Shown one piece after another: positions 12,636-23,349 of a stretch of 64,000 bases of DNA (positions are counted from its first letter, which is position 1; every line of letters begins with the position of its first letter). Both the position numbers and the translations under genes were made by a program. The DNA is from Halichoerus grypus (Eukaryota; Chordata; Mammalia; Carnivora; Phocidae). The DNA is taken from positions 22,579,168-22,643,167 of the forward strand of contig NC_135726.1 in assembly GCF_964656455.1 (NCBI RefSeq), read 5' to 3'. Under the pieces are notes generated by a model. That model was not told where the DNA came from and ran no database searches. It saw nothing but the letters and a program-made list of their open reading frames with translations.

Positions 12636-12772
12636 AAGAGAGAGACAGACAGAGACAGAGAGAGAGGGAGGGGGAAAAAGAGAAGGGGAAGGGAGGGGGA
12701 AAAGAGAGAGAGAATAGAGGGGAGGGAGGGTGAGAGAGAGAGAGAGAGAGAGAGGAGAAAGAAGAGAGAAGA
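12635..12772 (+). repeat. GA-rich purine tract
   Basis: Nearly pure purine strand built of GA, GGGA and GAAA units, directly after the TG repeat. Confidence 0.95.
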
Positions 12773-12929
12773 TGTGAGTCCTGGCATCCACCTTTTTTCT
12801 TTAGTCTTGGTACTTGAGGAAGCCTTACATTCTTCCCCTATACACTATCCAGCTTTCTCTTTTACTTGAACTACATTGAATTGGGTTTCACAAAAGGGGA
12901 CCTGAAAGACTAATATTGATTCATTCATA

Positions 12930-12990
12930 TTTCAAAGTGCTTTGAACAGTTACAGTACAATAAAGGCTCAATGACTATTAGCTATTTATA
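12930..12990 (+). repeat. MIR 3' tail fragment
   Basis: 'aaagtgctttgaacagttac' leading to 'aaaggctcaatgactattag' fits the MIR 3' end (gtgcttagaacagtgcc...gctcaataa). Confidence 0.5.
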
Positions 12991-13049
12991 GCATCCTTAA
13001 TTATCAAGATAATCATTATATTCTTTCATCTTATCACTCCTTGTGAAAA

Positions 13050-13195
13050 CAAAGTGGTGGTTCTTAAAGCTAGTTTCACATTAGTATCACCTATAAGGCT
13101 TTTAAAAATTAACAACGCTCAAATTTTCCACTTCTCTAATAGAGTAACTTACTCAGGTCTTCAATGTAAATAATTAGGACACTAGACAAAATATA
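13050..13195 (+). repeat. hAT-type MITE relic (MER family)
   Basis: 'gtggttcttaaagctagttt' and 'cacattagtatcacctataa' match the 5' end shared by several hAT-Charlie MITEs (gtggttctcaaa...cattagaatcacctgg). Confidence 0.45.
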
Positions 13196-13199
13196 TAAA

Positions 13200-13955
13200 G
13201 CAACTTTTGTCAGTACAATAAATGTATCTTTGGTCTTCAACCTCAATTCCTGGCACACAGCTCCCAGAACACTTGGAATCTCCAGAGTGATAGGAACGTG
13301 TTTTGTTCAACTGAGGCTGCTCTTAACAGGATCCTAGATAGCTTCAGGTTGGGGTCTCGTTGCCAGAAGGACCAAGGCATGATTAGAGAGTTGGAGCTTT
13401 CAGCCCTACCCTCTCACCTCCAAGGAGGGAAGAAGAACTAGAGATTGAGTTAATCACCAATGGCCAATGATTTAATCACCAATGGCCAATCATTTAATTA
13501 ATAGTACACACTTAATGAAACCTCCCCCCAAACCCCTAAATGACAGGGTCTGGAGAGCTTATGGGTTGCTGAATACATGGAAGTTCCAGAAGGACGGTGT
13601 ACCCACAGAGAATATGGAATCTCTGTGTGCCTTCCTCCATTCCTTGCCCTATGCATCTTTCCCATTTGCCTATTCCTGAGTTGTATCCTTTATAATAAAC
13701 CTATAAATAAGATGCTTTCTGAAGTTCTATGAACCTTTAAGGAATTATCACACTTGAGGAGGGGATGATGGCTAGTTGGTCAGAAGTGCAGATGGCAACC
13801 TGGGATTTGCAACTGATATCTGAGTTCTTGTGGGGAATGTGAGAACCCCCAGCCATTAGTGTCAGAATTGAACGGAATCATATGACATCTAGTTGGCATC
13901 CAGAGAGTTGGAGAGTTGGTTGGTGTGGAGGAAAAAAAAAGCATCCCACATCTTT
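13200..13955 (+). mobile_element. ERV LTR, plus orientation (same family as 6.2-6.98 kb)
   Basis: Shows 'attcctggcacacagctccc', 'tgagttaatcaccaatggcc', a TATA-poor middle, 'gtatcctttataataaacc' with AATAAA-like polyadenylation context, and a 3' segment ending shortly before a PBS remnant. Contains a local direct duplication at 13450-13492. Old and non-coding; the 65-codon frame inside it is chance. Confidence 0.55.
13450..13492 (+). repeat. About 21-bp direct duplication inside the LTR
   Basis: 'ttaatcaccaatggccaat' occurs twice back to back. The reverse-oriented sister LTR at 6.67 kb does not show two copies. Confidence 0.85.
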
Positions 13956-13972
13956 AATGTCAGAAATGTGAG
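13953..13972 (+). other. Primer-binding-site remnant (tRNA-Leu-like)
   Basis: 'tttaatgtcagaaatgtgag' follows the LTR end and aligns with the tRNA-Leu PBS motif TGGTGTCAGAAGTG with mismatches. Confidence 0.45.
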
Positions 13973-14615
13973 TAAAAACAGTTCAGCCGGACAGCTTAGG
14001 TTGATACCTGAGGGAAAGGAAATATCTGGAGGAACTCTCTAGACCTCATACGGGGAGAAGGAACCCCAGAAATGAAGGAGTATTTTTGAGATTAGGAAGC
14101 AGATGTCAGAGTTGACATAGTCTAAGGTAGCTACTATATTCAGAGTACTGGATAGGATGTAGCTATGCAGAAAAAGAGCTGCAGATATCTGCAAGAGGCC
14201 CCACGGGTCTGTGATTGAATACAAAATGGCACATGTGTAGGGGATGATTTCATAAACCCAGAGGTACACTACCAGAAAAGCTATTAGGTAAACGATTATC
14301 AGAGTTCACATAAGTCTGGCAGTGTATTGATTTCTGACCAGTCAGATTGGAGATTCCTCATTGAACACCAAGAATATCTGATAGTAGTAGATGATTCATG
14401 CCTTAATAGTAGGGTAAACCTATCTCCAGAACAAGAACTGCTGTAGATCCACACTAACAAAGTTTAAAAAGAAGCAAGCCTAGGAAGTCTCAAACTGAAC
14501 CACAAGTAACCTAACTGCCAAACAAAACAAAATTCAGCATTTGTAAAAGATAGCAAAAGAATCCAGATACTGGTATGATATTCACAATGCCTAATGCCTA
14601 CTAAAAATTAGGCAG

Positions 14616-14773
14616 CGGCCATGATCTTGGGGTCCTGGGATTGAGCCCCACGTCGGACTGTGTGCTCTGTTCAGAGTCTGCCTGAGGATTCTCTCCTTCT
14701 CCTTCTGCCCCTCCCCCCGCTCATGCTCTCTGTCTCTCTCTAAAAACAAATAAATCTTTAAAAAAATGAAAAT
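14616..14773 (+). mobile_element. CAN-SINE, 5'-truncated
   Basis: Starts inside the tRNA-related part ('atgatcttggggtcctggga') and ends in an AAATAAATC-type tail. Flanked by a perfect 13-bp target-site duplication 'aaaaattaggcag' at 14603-14615 and 14774-14786. Confidence 0.95.
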
Positions 14774-15498
14774 AAAAATTAGGCAGATAATTTTGGGTAG
14801 TCAAGACAATGTCAGGTATGTGAATTTGATACCCTCCCCATGTTCTCCAACAAATAGACAATAAGGAACAAGAACAAATAAAATGACTGAAACTCAAGCC
14901 ATTAATTTCACATGAAGATTGGGAACAACTAAAATTAAATTGCCTGTAACTAGAAAAATAAACACCAAATTCTGGCCAACTTTCTGTGTGTGTCCTCCCA
15001 CAAAAATTTGGAAATACAAATACAGTTTGGAGAAAACTCTATTGAAGAGAAAGTAGAGGAGCTATGTTTGGGTCTTTTTGCTTTTCTAAAACCACATCAG
15101 AAAGAGAAAGTCCACCCTCTGTTGAAAATGCTTAGAGCAAAAAAAGAAAAAAAAGTGTTTAGAGCATACAGGTAGATCAAAGCAGGAAAAAGGCTAAAAA
15201 TCTTTGTGTGGGCACGGGGTTGGGGGAAGGGAGTGAAAACAAAAAGAGACATTCTTTGAAAGCACATGGCAAAGGAAGAAAAAGCAAGAGGAGAAGATGA
15301 GGATTCTGCAAGATAAAGTAAAAGATAAAGATCATGCAACCCCTCCCCTACTTTTCAAAAATAAAGAAAAAAAAAAAAAACAAACATACTTTTCTACTCT
15401 GACAGAAGAGGGCACTCTTGAACTAGCAATCTTATAAGCCACTACACACTGGGCAATCTGACCATAGAATTGCAGGGGGATGAACAACCTTCATCTAC

Positions 15499-15499
<1 letters not shown>

Positions 15500-15550
<51 letters not shown>
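15500..15550 (+). repeat. (TG)n microsatellite
   Basis: About 25 TG units. Confidence 0.98.
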
Positions 15551-15551
<1 letters not shown>

Positions 15552-15953
15552 TCTCAAAAAAATAACCTATGCCACACAACATTCAGAATTCAATTAATTA
15601 TACTCAAACAAGTATTTAGGGATATGAAAAATACAAATAGACATAGATAAAAAAAGAGAAGAATGAAATAGGAATGAATGATCTTTGGAAAGAAATAGGA
15701 AAAAAAAAAAAAGACAAAGTCATCTTAGAAATTATGACCCAATTTCAAAGCACTCAAGGAAAAAGATACCTGAATGAAAGTATTAAAAAGGCAAAAATCA
15801 GTGCAATGAATGAGTTAAATAAGTAAAATTGTATGAGGAAAAAAAAAAAAGGTTGAAATTGAAGAAAATCAAAGAAAAAGTAACATCTGTATAATTGGAG
15901 TACCCAAAGAATCTAAGGTAATGGAACAAAATTCATATGAAAACTGTGGTACA

Positions 15954-16160
15954 GGGGCGCCTGGGTGGCTCAGTTGGTTAAGCAGCTGCCGTCGGCTCAG
16001 GTCATGATCCCAGGGTCCTGGGATCGAGCCCCGCATCGGGCTCCCTGCTCAGTGGGGGAGTCTGCTTCTCCCTCTGCCTCTGCTGCTTCCCTTACTTGTG
16101 CTCTCTTCTCTTTCTCAAATAAATAAATAAAATCTTTAAAAAGAAAGGAAGAAAGAAAGC
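15954..16160 (+). mobile_element. CAN-SINE, full length
   Basis: Complete head 'ggggcgcctgggtggctcag', CT-rich body and AAATAAATAAAATC tail. The target-site duplication 'aaactgtggtaca' lies at 15941-15953 and 16161-16173. Confidence 0.97.
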
Positions 16161-16580
16161 AAACTGTGGTACAAGAACACTTCCAAAAGTAAAATAAAAC
16201 CTGTATCAACATATTTAAAGGGCCCATTATGTACCTGGAAAAAGTGACCAGTGATGATCAACTCTATGATATACACTAGTAAAGTTATAGTCTATAAAAA
16301 TTTTAAAATGATCCTTAGGACTTTCAGCAAAAGGATACAGTATCTCACAAGGAAAAAAGGATGAGACTGACTTTAGATTTATCCAAAATAATATACAAAA
16401 AAAAAAAAAAAAAGGCAAAATGGAGAAGCATTTTCAGTAAATTGAAGGATAAAAAGCATGAAACAAAACTTACTTTGTATTCCTTTTTCTTCAGTTATTA
16501 CCAAGAAAGAAATAATATGACAGAATTGAGACCGAGCCCACCAATCTTATCAATAAATGTGAATGGCTTAACTCACTCAT

Positions 16581-16779
16581 TTTTTTTAAAGATTTTATTT
16601 ATTTCTTTGACAGAGAGAGAGAGGTCACAAGTAGACAGAGCGGCAGACAGAGGGAGAGGGTGAGGGAGAGCAGGCTCCCCGCTGAGCAGAGAGCCCCATG
16701 TGGGACTCGATCCCAGGACCCTGAGATCATGACCTGAGCCGAAGGCAGACGCTTAACGACTGAGCCACCCAGGTGCCCC
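16581..16779 (-). mobile_element. CAN-SINE, reverse, full length
   Basis: Poly-T/AAAGATTTTATTTATTTC start and 'gactgagccacccaggtgcc' head in reverse. No clear target-site duplication could be made out. Confidence 0.95.
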
Positions 16780-16897
16780 CTAGCTATTTTTCAGTAGGTT
16801 AGATGGTCTCACCTTCCTTGTAACCAGGAACCTTGCCAGAGCAATATAAGCACACCGAATACCCGGATGGAAAAGTCACATCAAATAACAGAAAATA

Positions 16898-17110
16898 GGG
16901 GCGCCTGGGTGGCTCAGTCGTTAAGCGTCTGCCTTCGGCTCAAGTCATGGTCCCAGGGTCCTGGGATCGAGCCCCGCATCGGGCTCCCTGCTCGGCGGGA
17001 AGCCTGCTTCTCCCTCTCCCACTCCCCCTGCTTGTGTTCCCTCTCTCGCTGTGTCTCTCTCTGTGAAATAAATAAATAAAATCTTCAAAAAAAAAAAAAC
17101 AACAAAAAAA
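16898..17110 (+). mobile_element. CAN-SINE, full length
   Basis: Close to the young arctoid consensus ('ctcggcgggaagcctgcttc'). Perfect 16-bp duplication 'caaataacagaaaata' at 16882-16897 and 17111-17126. Lies about 118 bp after a reverse copy. Confidence 0.97.
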
Positions 17111-17424
17111 CAAATAACAGAAAATATATTGATCTATCTACTCATTCCATCATTCAGAAAAGTGTATTAAACACCAGCGACACGGGAGGCACTCTGACAG
17201 GTAGCGACCCCCCCCCCAATTTTATAAGACGCAATCCTTGCCTTTCAGTAACTTATCATCTACTGAGAGAGACAAATACACAGAGAAAGCATTTCAGGAA
17301 AATGTAATGGATATTATGGTGGACATACGGCAAACTGAGAAAAATGGTGTTGAGATGGAGTGCCGCACAAAGCAGGGGAAACTGAAGTGCAACTTTCCAA
17401 TATAAAAATCGGAATGGGTATCTG

Positions 17425-17875
17425 TTAGCTCTTTCTGCACCACTGCCGTATAATACACACCCACAGGGTCCCGGTGGCATACAGCAACAAGCGTCTATTC
17501 CTTCATGTGGACGTGGTTAGGCTGGGTCACCTCTGAGGCTCTCAGCTGGACTCTCCAGTACATCTTGAGGTTGGCTGGGGGTGCTCTGGTCCTGGCTGAG
17601 CCTGGATGGGTGGCTTGGCTTCAAGCTCCAGAGCTGGCCTTACGTGGCTCTTCACTGGGTGCTGTGTTTAAACCTCAGCCAGGTAATCACTCTGGGACTT
17701 ATGCTGAGGGATCCCCTGAAGGGGAGCACTTGTCTTAACATGAATAAAAGGGCAAAAGATTGAGCAGAATACATGGTGCCTCTTGGGCTGAAAGGGGAGC
17801 CCAGAAATGCCACAGAGTCCTGTCACTTCCTCCTAGATTCCACCACCCATAGCAAGTCACATGGACAATCTGTTA
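17425..17875. repeat. Old interspersed repeat, unnamed
   Basis: The pattern 'gttggctgggggtgctctgg' ... 'catagcaagtcacatggaca' recalls an ancient mammalian repeat whose copies show a '...gcaagtcacatggcca' end. I cannot name it safely. The 77-codon ORF here is incidental. Confidence 0.3.
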
Positions 17876-17879
17876 TCAA

Positions 17880-19420
17880 TAGGATGGTAAAGTAAATTCA
17901 TCCCTCTCTGCTGGAAGTTTCTGAAAAGTGAACAGAGAGAGAAACTGTATAATTCTTATGTAGGGAGGAAATGAATAACTGGGAATAAATGATTCAATCT
18001 ACAAGTGTACTCGTAGCTGGCATCAGGGCATGAGCCAGAATTATTTTTAAAAACATAATATATGAAAATATATTAAATATGCAAATTATAAAAATATATT
18101 AAAAAGGCTACATATACATATGTTATTTTAGGGAACCTTTGGTAGTTCTGTTAGGGTTAAATGGCATCGGGGGACATTGGCAAATGATAAAGAGAGAATC
18201 TCAGCTCTTTTTGCCCAAAACAAACATTTAATTTCCTTTTGAATTAATGTTTGTTTAATGATCAAATATGTTTTCCTTTTTATTTATTATCTGTCATCTC
18301 TTGCCCACAATCACAAATAGGTCTTATTGTCTTATTCATCAGTTTGACATGCAGGAAACACAGACTGTATTATAAGTTTTCAGTAGATGGTGAATCCTTG
18401 CCACATCCTAGTTAGCATTGAAATTATTCTTAATAAAAAAAAATGCCGCATATCGATTTGTACCTTATGAGATGCCATGGGGAAGACATGGACATAAATT
18501 GGAAATGGAATGAAGCACAATATTTAGGATTTAGACAACAAACCGTTTCGAGTATAGCAAACACCGCACACTGTTTTGTGAAATGAAAAATTCTGACATC
18601 TCTACCTTTCATCAGTTGGTTAAAAATGACACATGAGGAATGCTGAAATATTTAAACCCAGTATAAATATCCTGTTTCATTCCATTTCTAATTTGCACCA
18701 ATATCTCTCCCTCTGTATCTCTCAAAATGAAACTCCGAGTTTATCAACCTGTGGAGAAAATTTTATTAACAGTACTGTTAACAGGAAGGAAAGAAAATAT
18801 TAACTATTTGAGTCTGTGGTTTAGGGAGTAAACAGGACCCTGCAAAAGTTTCCTGTTTACTGTTTTTACATCAAAATATTTGTGTTCAAATGGAATTACT
18901 GTTCAAAATAGAATCTTACATTGTTGTTGTGGCAAAAGCTCTTCATCTGTAATAACAACTTAGAACTTTCCTATTTGAAGACCTTGAACTTTTATATTTG
19001 GAAGCTGCTAACATTTTTTTTAATCATACGATTTACATAAGAAGTCCTCAAAAAAGTTATCAAGGGGGCCTTCTGGCCTCCTTCATCTTCAAAGCCAGTA
19101 ACGGCTGGTCAGTCTCTTCCCATTCCTTGAATCTCTCTTATCTGCCCTCGGTCTCATCTTTTCTGCCTTCCTCTTCTGCTTTTAAGGATTTAGGTGATTA
19201 CATTGGGTCCACCCAGATAATCCAGGATAATCTCTCTATTTTGAAGTCAGCTGACTGGTGACCTTAATTCCATCTCCAATTAGTAACCTGAATTCTATTT
19301 ACAAAGCCCCTCCACAGCAGTAGCATGATTAGTGTCTAAGGGTGTGTTTTCTTAGAGTGAAGAAGAAGGTATCCTTAGATTCTGTCTCCCATACCGCCTC
19401 ACTGGTTTCTCCGTGGGTTA
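17880..19420. other. Unassigned AT-rich DNA
   Basis: No repeat or gene recognised. Includes an AT-rich patch at about 18040-18125. Confidence 0.4.
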
Positions 19421-19429
19421 GATAAAAGA

Positions 19430-19505
19430 ATACCTCTGAAGTGCTTTGCATAGTGGCTGACACATAATAAAATTTCCATAAATAATAGCTGCTATCATTG
19501 CTGAT
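19430..19505 (+). repeat. MIR 3' end fragment
   Basis: 'tgctttgcatagtggctgac' then 'acataataaaatttccataa' and 'atagctgctat' match the MIR 3' end. Confidence 0.65.
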
Positions 19506-19664
19506 TAATCAATAGAAAGTCTGATGTTTGGGTACATTTGACATCAGTCATTTTATAAAGACTGAAAAAAGGGAGTTCAAATTTTGAGAGAATGTGTGTA
19601 AATTAAAATTGTTGGGATGATCAGAGTTCATTCATATCAAATTTGTAGTAAAGCTCTTATTTTA

Positions 19665-19862
19665 TCTTATTTTTTTAAAGATTTTATTTATTTATCTGAG
19701 AGAGAGAGAATGGGAGACAGAGAGCATGAGAGGGGAAGGGTCAGAGGGAGAAGCAGACCCCCCGCTGAGCAGGGAGCCCGATGTGGGACTCGATCCCGGG
19801 ACTCCAGCATCATGACCTGAGCCGAAGGCAGTTGCTTAACCAACTGAGCCACCCAGGCGCCC
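19665..19862 (-). mobile_element. CAN-SINE, reverse, full length
   Basis: Perfect 17-bp target-site duplication 'gtaaagctcttatttta' at 19648-19664 and 19863-19879. Head and tail intact. Confidence 0.98.
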
Positions 19863-19964
19863 GTAAAGCTCTTATTTTAGACTTTGAAGTTCAGATGGGT
19901 CATTTTAAGAAAAGTGTTTCCATAAATAAAGAAGGCTGCATGCCGTGTCTCCACCATTTATTTT

Positions 19965-20130
19965 CCACGTGTCCCTGGACTGTTTATCTTCCTCATCTCA
20001 GGGCTCAGGGATTTCAGCTATAAAATGGGCATGATAATGCCTACCAACATTAAGAAAAAAGATAAGGAAAGTACTATGATATCTTCCAACTAATAAGTGC
20101 TCAATAAATATGAGTTTCCTGTATCCTTAC
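19965..20130 (+). repeat. MIR relic
   Basis: 'tataaaatgggcatgataat' then 'gcctaccaacatt' and 'taagtgctcaataaatatga'. A CAN-SINE inserted just downstream. Confidence 0.7.
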
Positions 20131-20154
20131 CCCCATTTAAAACAAAGGTTTTGG

Positions 20155-20355
20155 GGGCTCCTGGGTGGCTCAGTTGTTGGGTGTCTGCCTTCAGCTCAGG
20201 TCATGATCCCAGGGTCCTGGGATCGAGTCCCGCATCGTGCTCCCTGCTCGGCGGGAAGCCTGCTTCTCCCTCTCCCACTCCCCCTGCTTGTGTTCCCTCT
20301 CTCACTCTCTCTCTAATAAATAAATAAAATCTTTAAAAAAAATAAAAATAAAAAT
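20155..20355 (+). mobile_element. CAN-SINE, near full length
   Basis: Head 'gggctcctgggtggctcagt' and tail AAATAAATAAAATC. The target-site duplication 'aaaggttttgg' lies at 20144-20154 and 20356-20366. Confidence 0.96.
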
Positions 20356-20384
20356 AAAGGTTTTGGAATTAAGACAAAGGAAGT

Positions 20385-20500
20385 GTTATTTTTGGCTCAG
20401 TCATTTATGAGCTTTCATTTTCTTAGCCTTTAAAATGGTCATAATTATTCTTACCTGATAGGGGCATTGGTAAATTAAATTAGAAAGCTCCATGATTTAA
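20385..20500 (+). repeat. MIR relic
   Basis: 'gctcagtcatttatgagctt' followed by 'ttagcctttaaaatggtcat' and 'aattattcttacctgatagg' fits MIR core to 3' order. Confidence 0.6.
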
Positions 20501-21102
20501 TGCCTACTGAAGTTTTCCTTTAAAAGATTGAAGAATTTTAAAGCATTTCAAAACCTTTTAATTGACACATGTCCATCTGCCAGGTCCCCCATTAAATAAT
20601 ATTAGTGTTCCAATTACTGTAATAAGACTGGTTGTAAAAAATTCTGCATGGGAAATGTTCAGTTGTTACCATGGGGGATTCACCTCCTGTGCTTTTGTTA
20701 GAACGCATTCACCTATAAACCTTTAGTTGGCAAATCTGAAAAGGCTGTGGCTTGACCCTGCTATTTATTAATATGTGTTATCTATATTCTAAAGGGAATC
20801 TTTTATATCTGTGTACTTTGTGATCACTAACAATGTGGTAGGCAAGGTCATGGAAGATTAGCTGGGATTTAATGTAATTTGATGTTTGACAATGATAATG
20901 AAATGTGTACTGTATTGAAACTTTGCTTGTTAAACAGGGATAGTTTTTAATCTGGAAAGTTTCATTCAAAAAATAATTACAATGCCAAACCTAAAACCAG
21001 AACACTGAAAGAGAAAAAAAAAAAAATAAACTGGTTACTGGATCTACTGAAACATTTTACAACTTTGGAGAATATATATACTCTCTTAATGGACCTAACT
21101 AC

Positions 21103-21104
<2 letters not shown>
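20501..21104. other. Unassigned DNA
   Basis: No feature recognised. Confidence 0.4.
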
Positions 21105-21139
<35 letters not shown>

Positions 21140-21158
21140 TGTGTGTGTGTGTGTGTGT
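21105..21158 (+). repeat. (TG)n microsatellite, interrupted
   Basis: Two TG runs broken by a single 'aa' near 21136. Confidence 0.95.
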
Positions 21159-21159
21159 A

Positions 21160-21625
21160 ATGATGCATATAAATTACATACCTATAAGGAGTGCTATATA
21201 TACATGTAGCATAGGATTAGTAATAATATATATAAATGATATAGTATATATAAGGAAGTAACATAAAACAAATATGTATAACTAGTTATAATATGTATAA
21301 ATTATATATATAAGTAATATATATACAACACGTACGTATGGGTGTGCATAACAAATGGTTGCTATAAGATAACACCTTGTTAACATGCTATTTCTAAGAC
21401 TGCAGGTTCTTTGAGGGAGGGGACTATGGGAAAGTTTTATATATAATATATATTATATATGTTATATATTATAATACATTATAAATATAATATGTAAATA
21501 TATAAATTATAAAAATATATATATAAATTTTATATATGAATATATATGGTCATTTCATATATTTTCATATATATTCATATCATTCATATGTGTATATATA
21601 CTCATATATATATATATACTCTTGG
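21160..21625. repeat. AT-rich (TA)n-like low-complexity region
   Basis: Dense TATATA blocks with short non-AT islands. Two copies of 'ggtcatttca' flank the most AT-rich part (about 21548 and 21624). Confidence 0.9.
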
Positions 21626-21930
21626 TCATTTCAATTCAGGGGGAAATTTTTGAGCATCTATAAAATGGCCAATAAACTGTGCTCAGGTAGACAATAAGTT
21701 TCCCCTTACTGAGGGAAGACAAAAGAAAACATGGAAACCCATAAAGACTCCTAACATGTGCTAAATAGTTCAGTAGGTAGTTTCACAGATGAAATTAACA
21801 TACCTTATCATTTACTATTCCTGCCAAAACATACCATCCTGATCTGTTTGATTATACTAATAATTTCCATACTGAGCTTAATGGGTCAAAGTGTGTGAAC
21901 ATTTGTTTGGTTTTTACGTGCAATAATTTT

Positions 21931-22121
21931 TTAAAGATTTATTTATTTGAGAGAGCGTGAGTGGGGAGAGGGGCAGAGAGAGGGAGAGAGAGAATCTCAA
22001 ACACACTTGGGCTGAGTGGGAAGCCCGATAGTGGGCTCAATCTCACATCCCTGAGATCATGACCTGAGCTGAAATCAGGAATCAGACGCTTAACCTACTG
22101 AGCCACCTAGGCGCCCCCTTA
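21931..22121 (-). mobile_element. CAN-SINE, older variant, reverse
   Basis: Shows the 'gaaatcaggaatcagacgct' variant seen in older carnivore SINEs. Duplication 'gtgcaataatttt' / 'gtgtaataatttt' (one mismatch) at 21918-21930 and about 22123-22135. Confidence 0.94.
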
Positions 22122-22674
22122 GGTGTAATAATTTTAGTAACTCCCATAAAGAAAACAACAAAGAAGTATTTCTAATGTGAATTTGGTTATCTAGTGCTCT
22201 TCATTTCAGTTTTATTTCCTTTAAAACCCTGTTGGGTAATATTGATTCACTTCTAGATAGCAAGGGGTCTTTTCCGTTCGATTAAAAAAAAAGTTACTTG
22301 TCATTCTCCTTTTACTAGTAGATGTTGTCAAGGCAATTGGGTTTTATTGTATTTGGAGACACCTGTAGGTAATGGTTAGGATAGTATGCCTTACAGAGAT
22401 CAGCAGGCAATAAACTGGCTTCTGCCTGGGCTTTTGATCCAAGGGCATCCCATTTAATCTAACAACCTGCTGTGTAGAAACTGTTTCCTGAGGTATTCTC
22501 ACTTAAATGTGGCATCCAAGAAATGTCTTTTTGAAGTACAGCACAGTTGTGTTTTCCTAAAATACTTCTCACAAGAGATGTGAATGTCAATAAATGAGAA
22601 TATCGTAAGGAAAAAAAGGTCTTATTTTAGAAAAAAAAGTTATCCATGCATTCAAAAATCATTGTATTTTAGAC
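22122..22674. other. Unassigned DNA
   Basis: No feature recognised. Confidence 0.4.
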
Positions 22675-22790
22675 CGGTGCTGAGACCAGGGGTCCAGGAT
22701 TGAAGAAATGAAGAAAATGTGGTTCCTTCCCTCAAGGAACTTGAAGTCTCGTAAAAAGAAAGAGCATGTAAGCAAGTCATTCCCATATGG
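22675..22790 (-). repeat. L2-like fragment
   Basis: 'gtggttccttccctcaagga' followed by 'acttgaagtctcgtaaaa' is the reverse L2 3' region (gtccctgccctcaaggagctcacagtctag). Confidence 0.6.
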
Positions 22791-22844
22791 TGCTCATTAG
22801 CATTTATGGCAGTGATCTATGTTGTTTGGTAATCAGAATAAAAA

Positions 22845-23095
22845 GAGCAATCATTTACTAAGCACATCCCCTGTGCCACACCTTGAATTAAATATTTACA
22901 AAATTAATCTCATTGGATGCTCACAGCAGCGTGATGTGGTAGGTCTACTTTGATCATCCTTGTTTTCCTGAGGGTGAACTGGGGTTAGAGAGATTGACTT
23001 GCGTGCCTGAAATAATGTGGAGACAAGGTCACTCAATCAGGAACCGAGCCTGTCTGAGTACAGAGTCAGGGTACCTCATCACTACGCTGTGTGCC
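22845..23095 (-). repeat. MIR, reverse
   Basis: 'cccctgtgccacaccttgaa', 'gtgatgtggtaggtctactt' and 'gtcactcaatcaggaaccga' follow the reversed MIR layout over nearly its full length. Confidence 0.75.
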
Positions 23096-23228
23096 TGAAG
23101 TTGGGTGGGATTCTGTCTTTATTTAGCGGGGGTGGGAAGTTATTAGTGGTGGTGGCAACTGATGACATTCAGGGATTCAGAAAAGAGTAAGATATCAAGC
23201 AAACATTTAAAAAAAAATGTGTATGTTG

Positions 23229-23340
23229 GGCTGCCTGGCTGGCTCATTAGGAAGACATGCAATTCTTGATCTCGGGGTTGTGAGTTCAAGCTCCAGGTTG
23301 GGTGTAGAGATTACTAAAAATAAATAAATACACTTAAAAA
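23229..23340 (+). mobile_element. Old short CAN-SINE (tRNA-Lys monomer type)
   Basis: 'gctgcctggctggctcatta', an intact-looking box-B region 'gtgagttcaagctcc', and a short tail 'aaaaataaataaata'. It lacks the long CT-rich body, a structure seen in older carnivore tRNA-Lys SINEs. Confidence 0.85.
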
Positions 23341-23349
23341 AAGTATATA

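Larger units (their letters stand above)
14420..16580 (+). mobile_element. HAL1-like (half-LINE1) relic, interrupted by SINEs and microsatellites
   Basis: Wording follows HAL1/L1 ORF1-type elements. Near 14580 there is 'tattcacaatgcctaatgcc'. The ORF1-like middle includes 'aattggagtacccaaagaat' near 15895, and 'aaggatgagactgactttag' then 'ttgaaggataaaaagcatg' lie near 16360-16460. At about 16545-16575 'caataaatgtgaatggctta' corresponds to the start of L1 ORF2. No open frame remains. Cut by SINEs at 14616 and 15954 and by poly-A and (TG)n expansions. Confidence 0.5.

Noticed and set aside
12531..12869. 101-codon Arg/Glu-rich and Ser/Leu-rich ORFs
   Set aside because: Translation of TG and GA microsatellites.
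23229..23340. tRNA-Lys gene
   Set aside because: A and B box-like text is that of an old tRNA-Lys-derived SINE with an A-rich tail; no cloverleaf.
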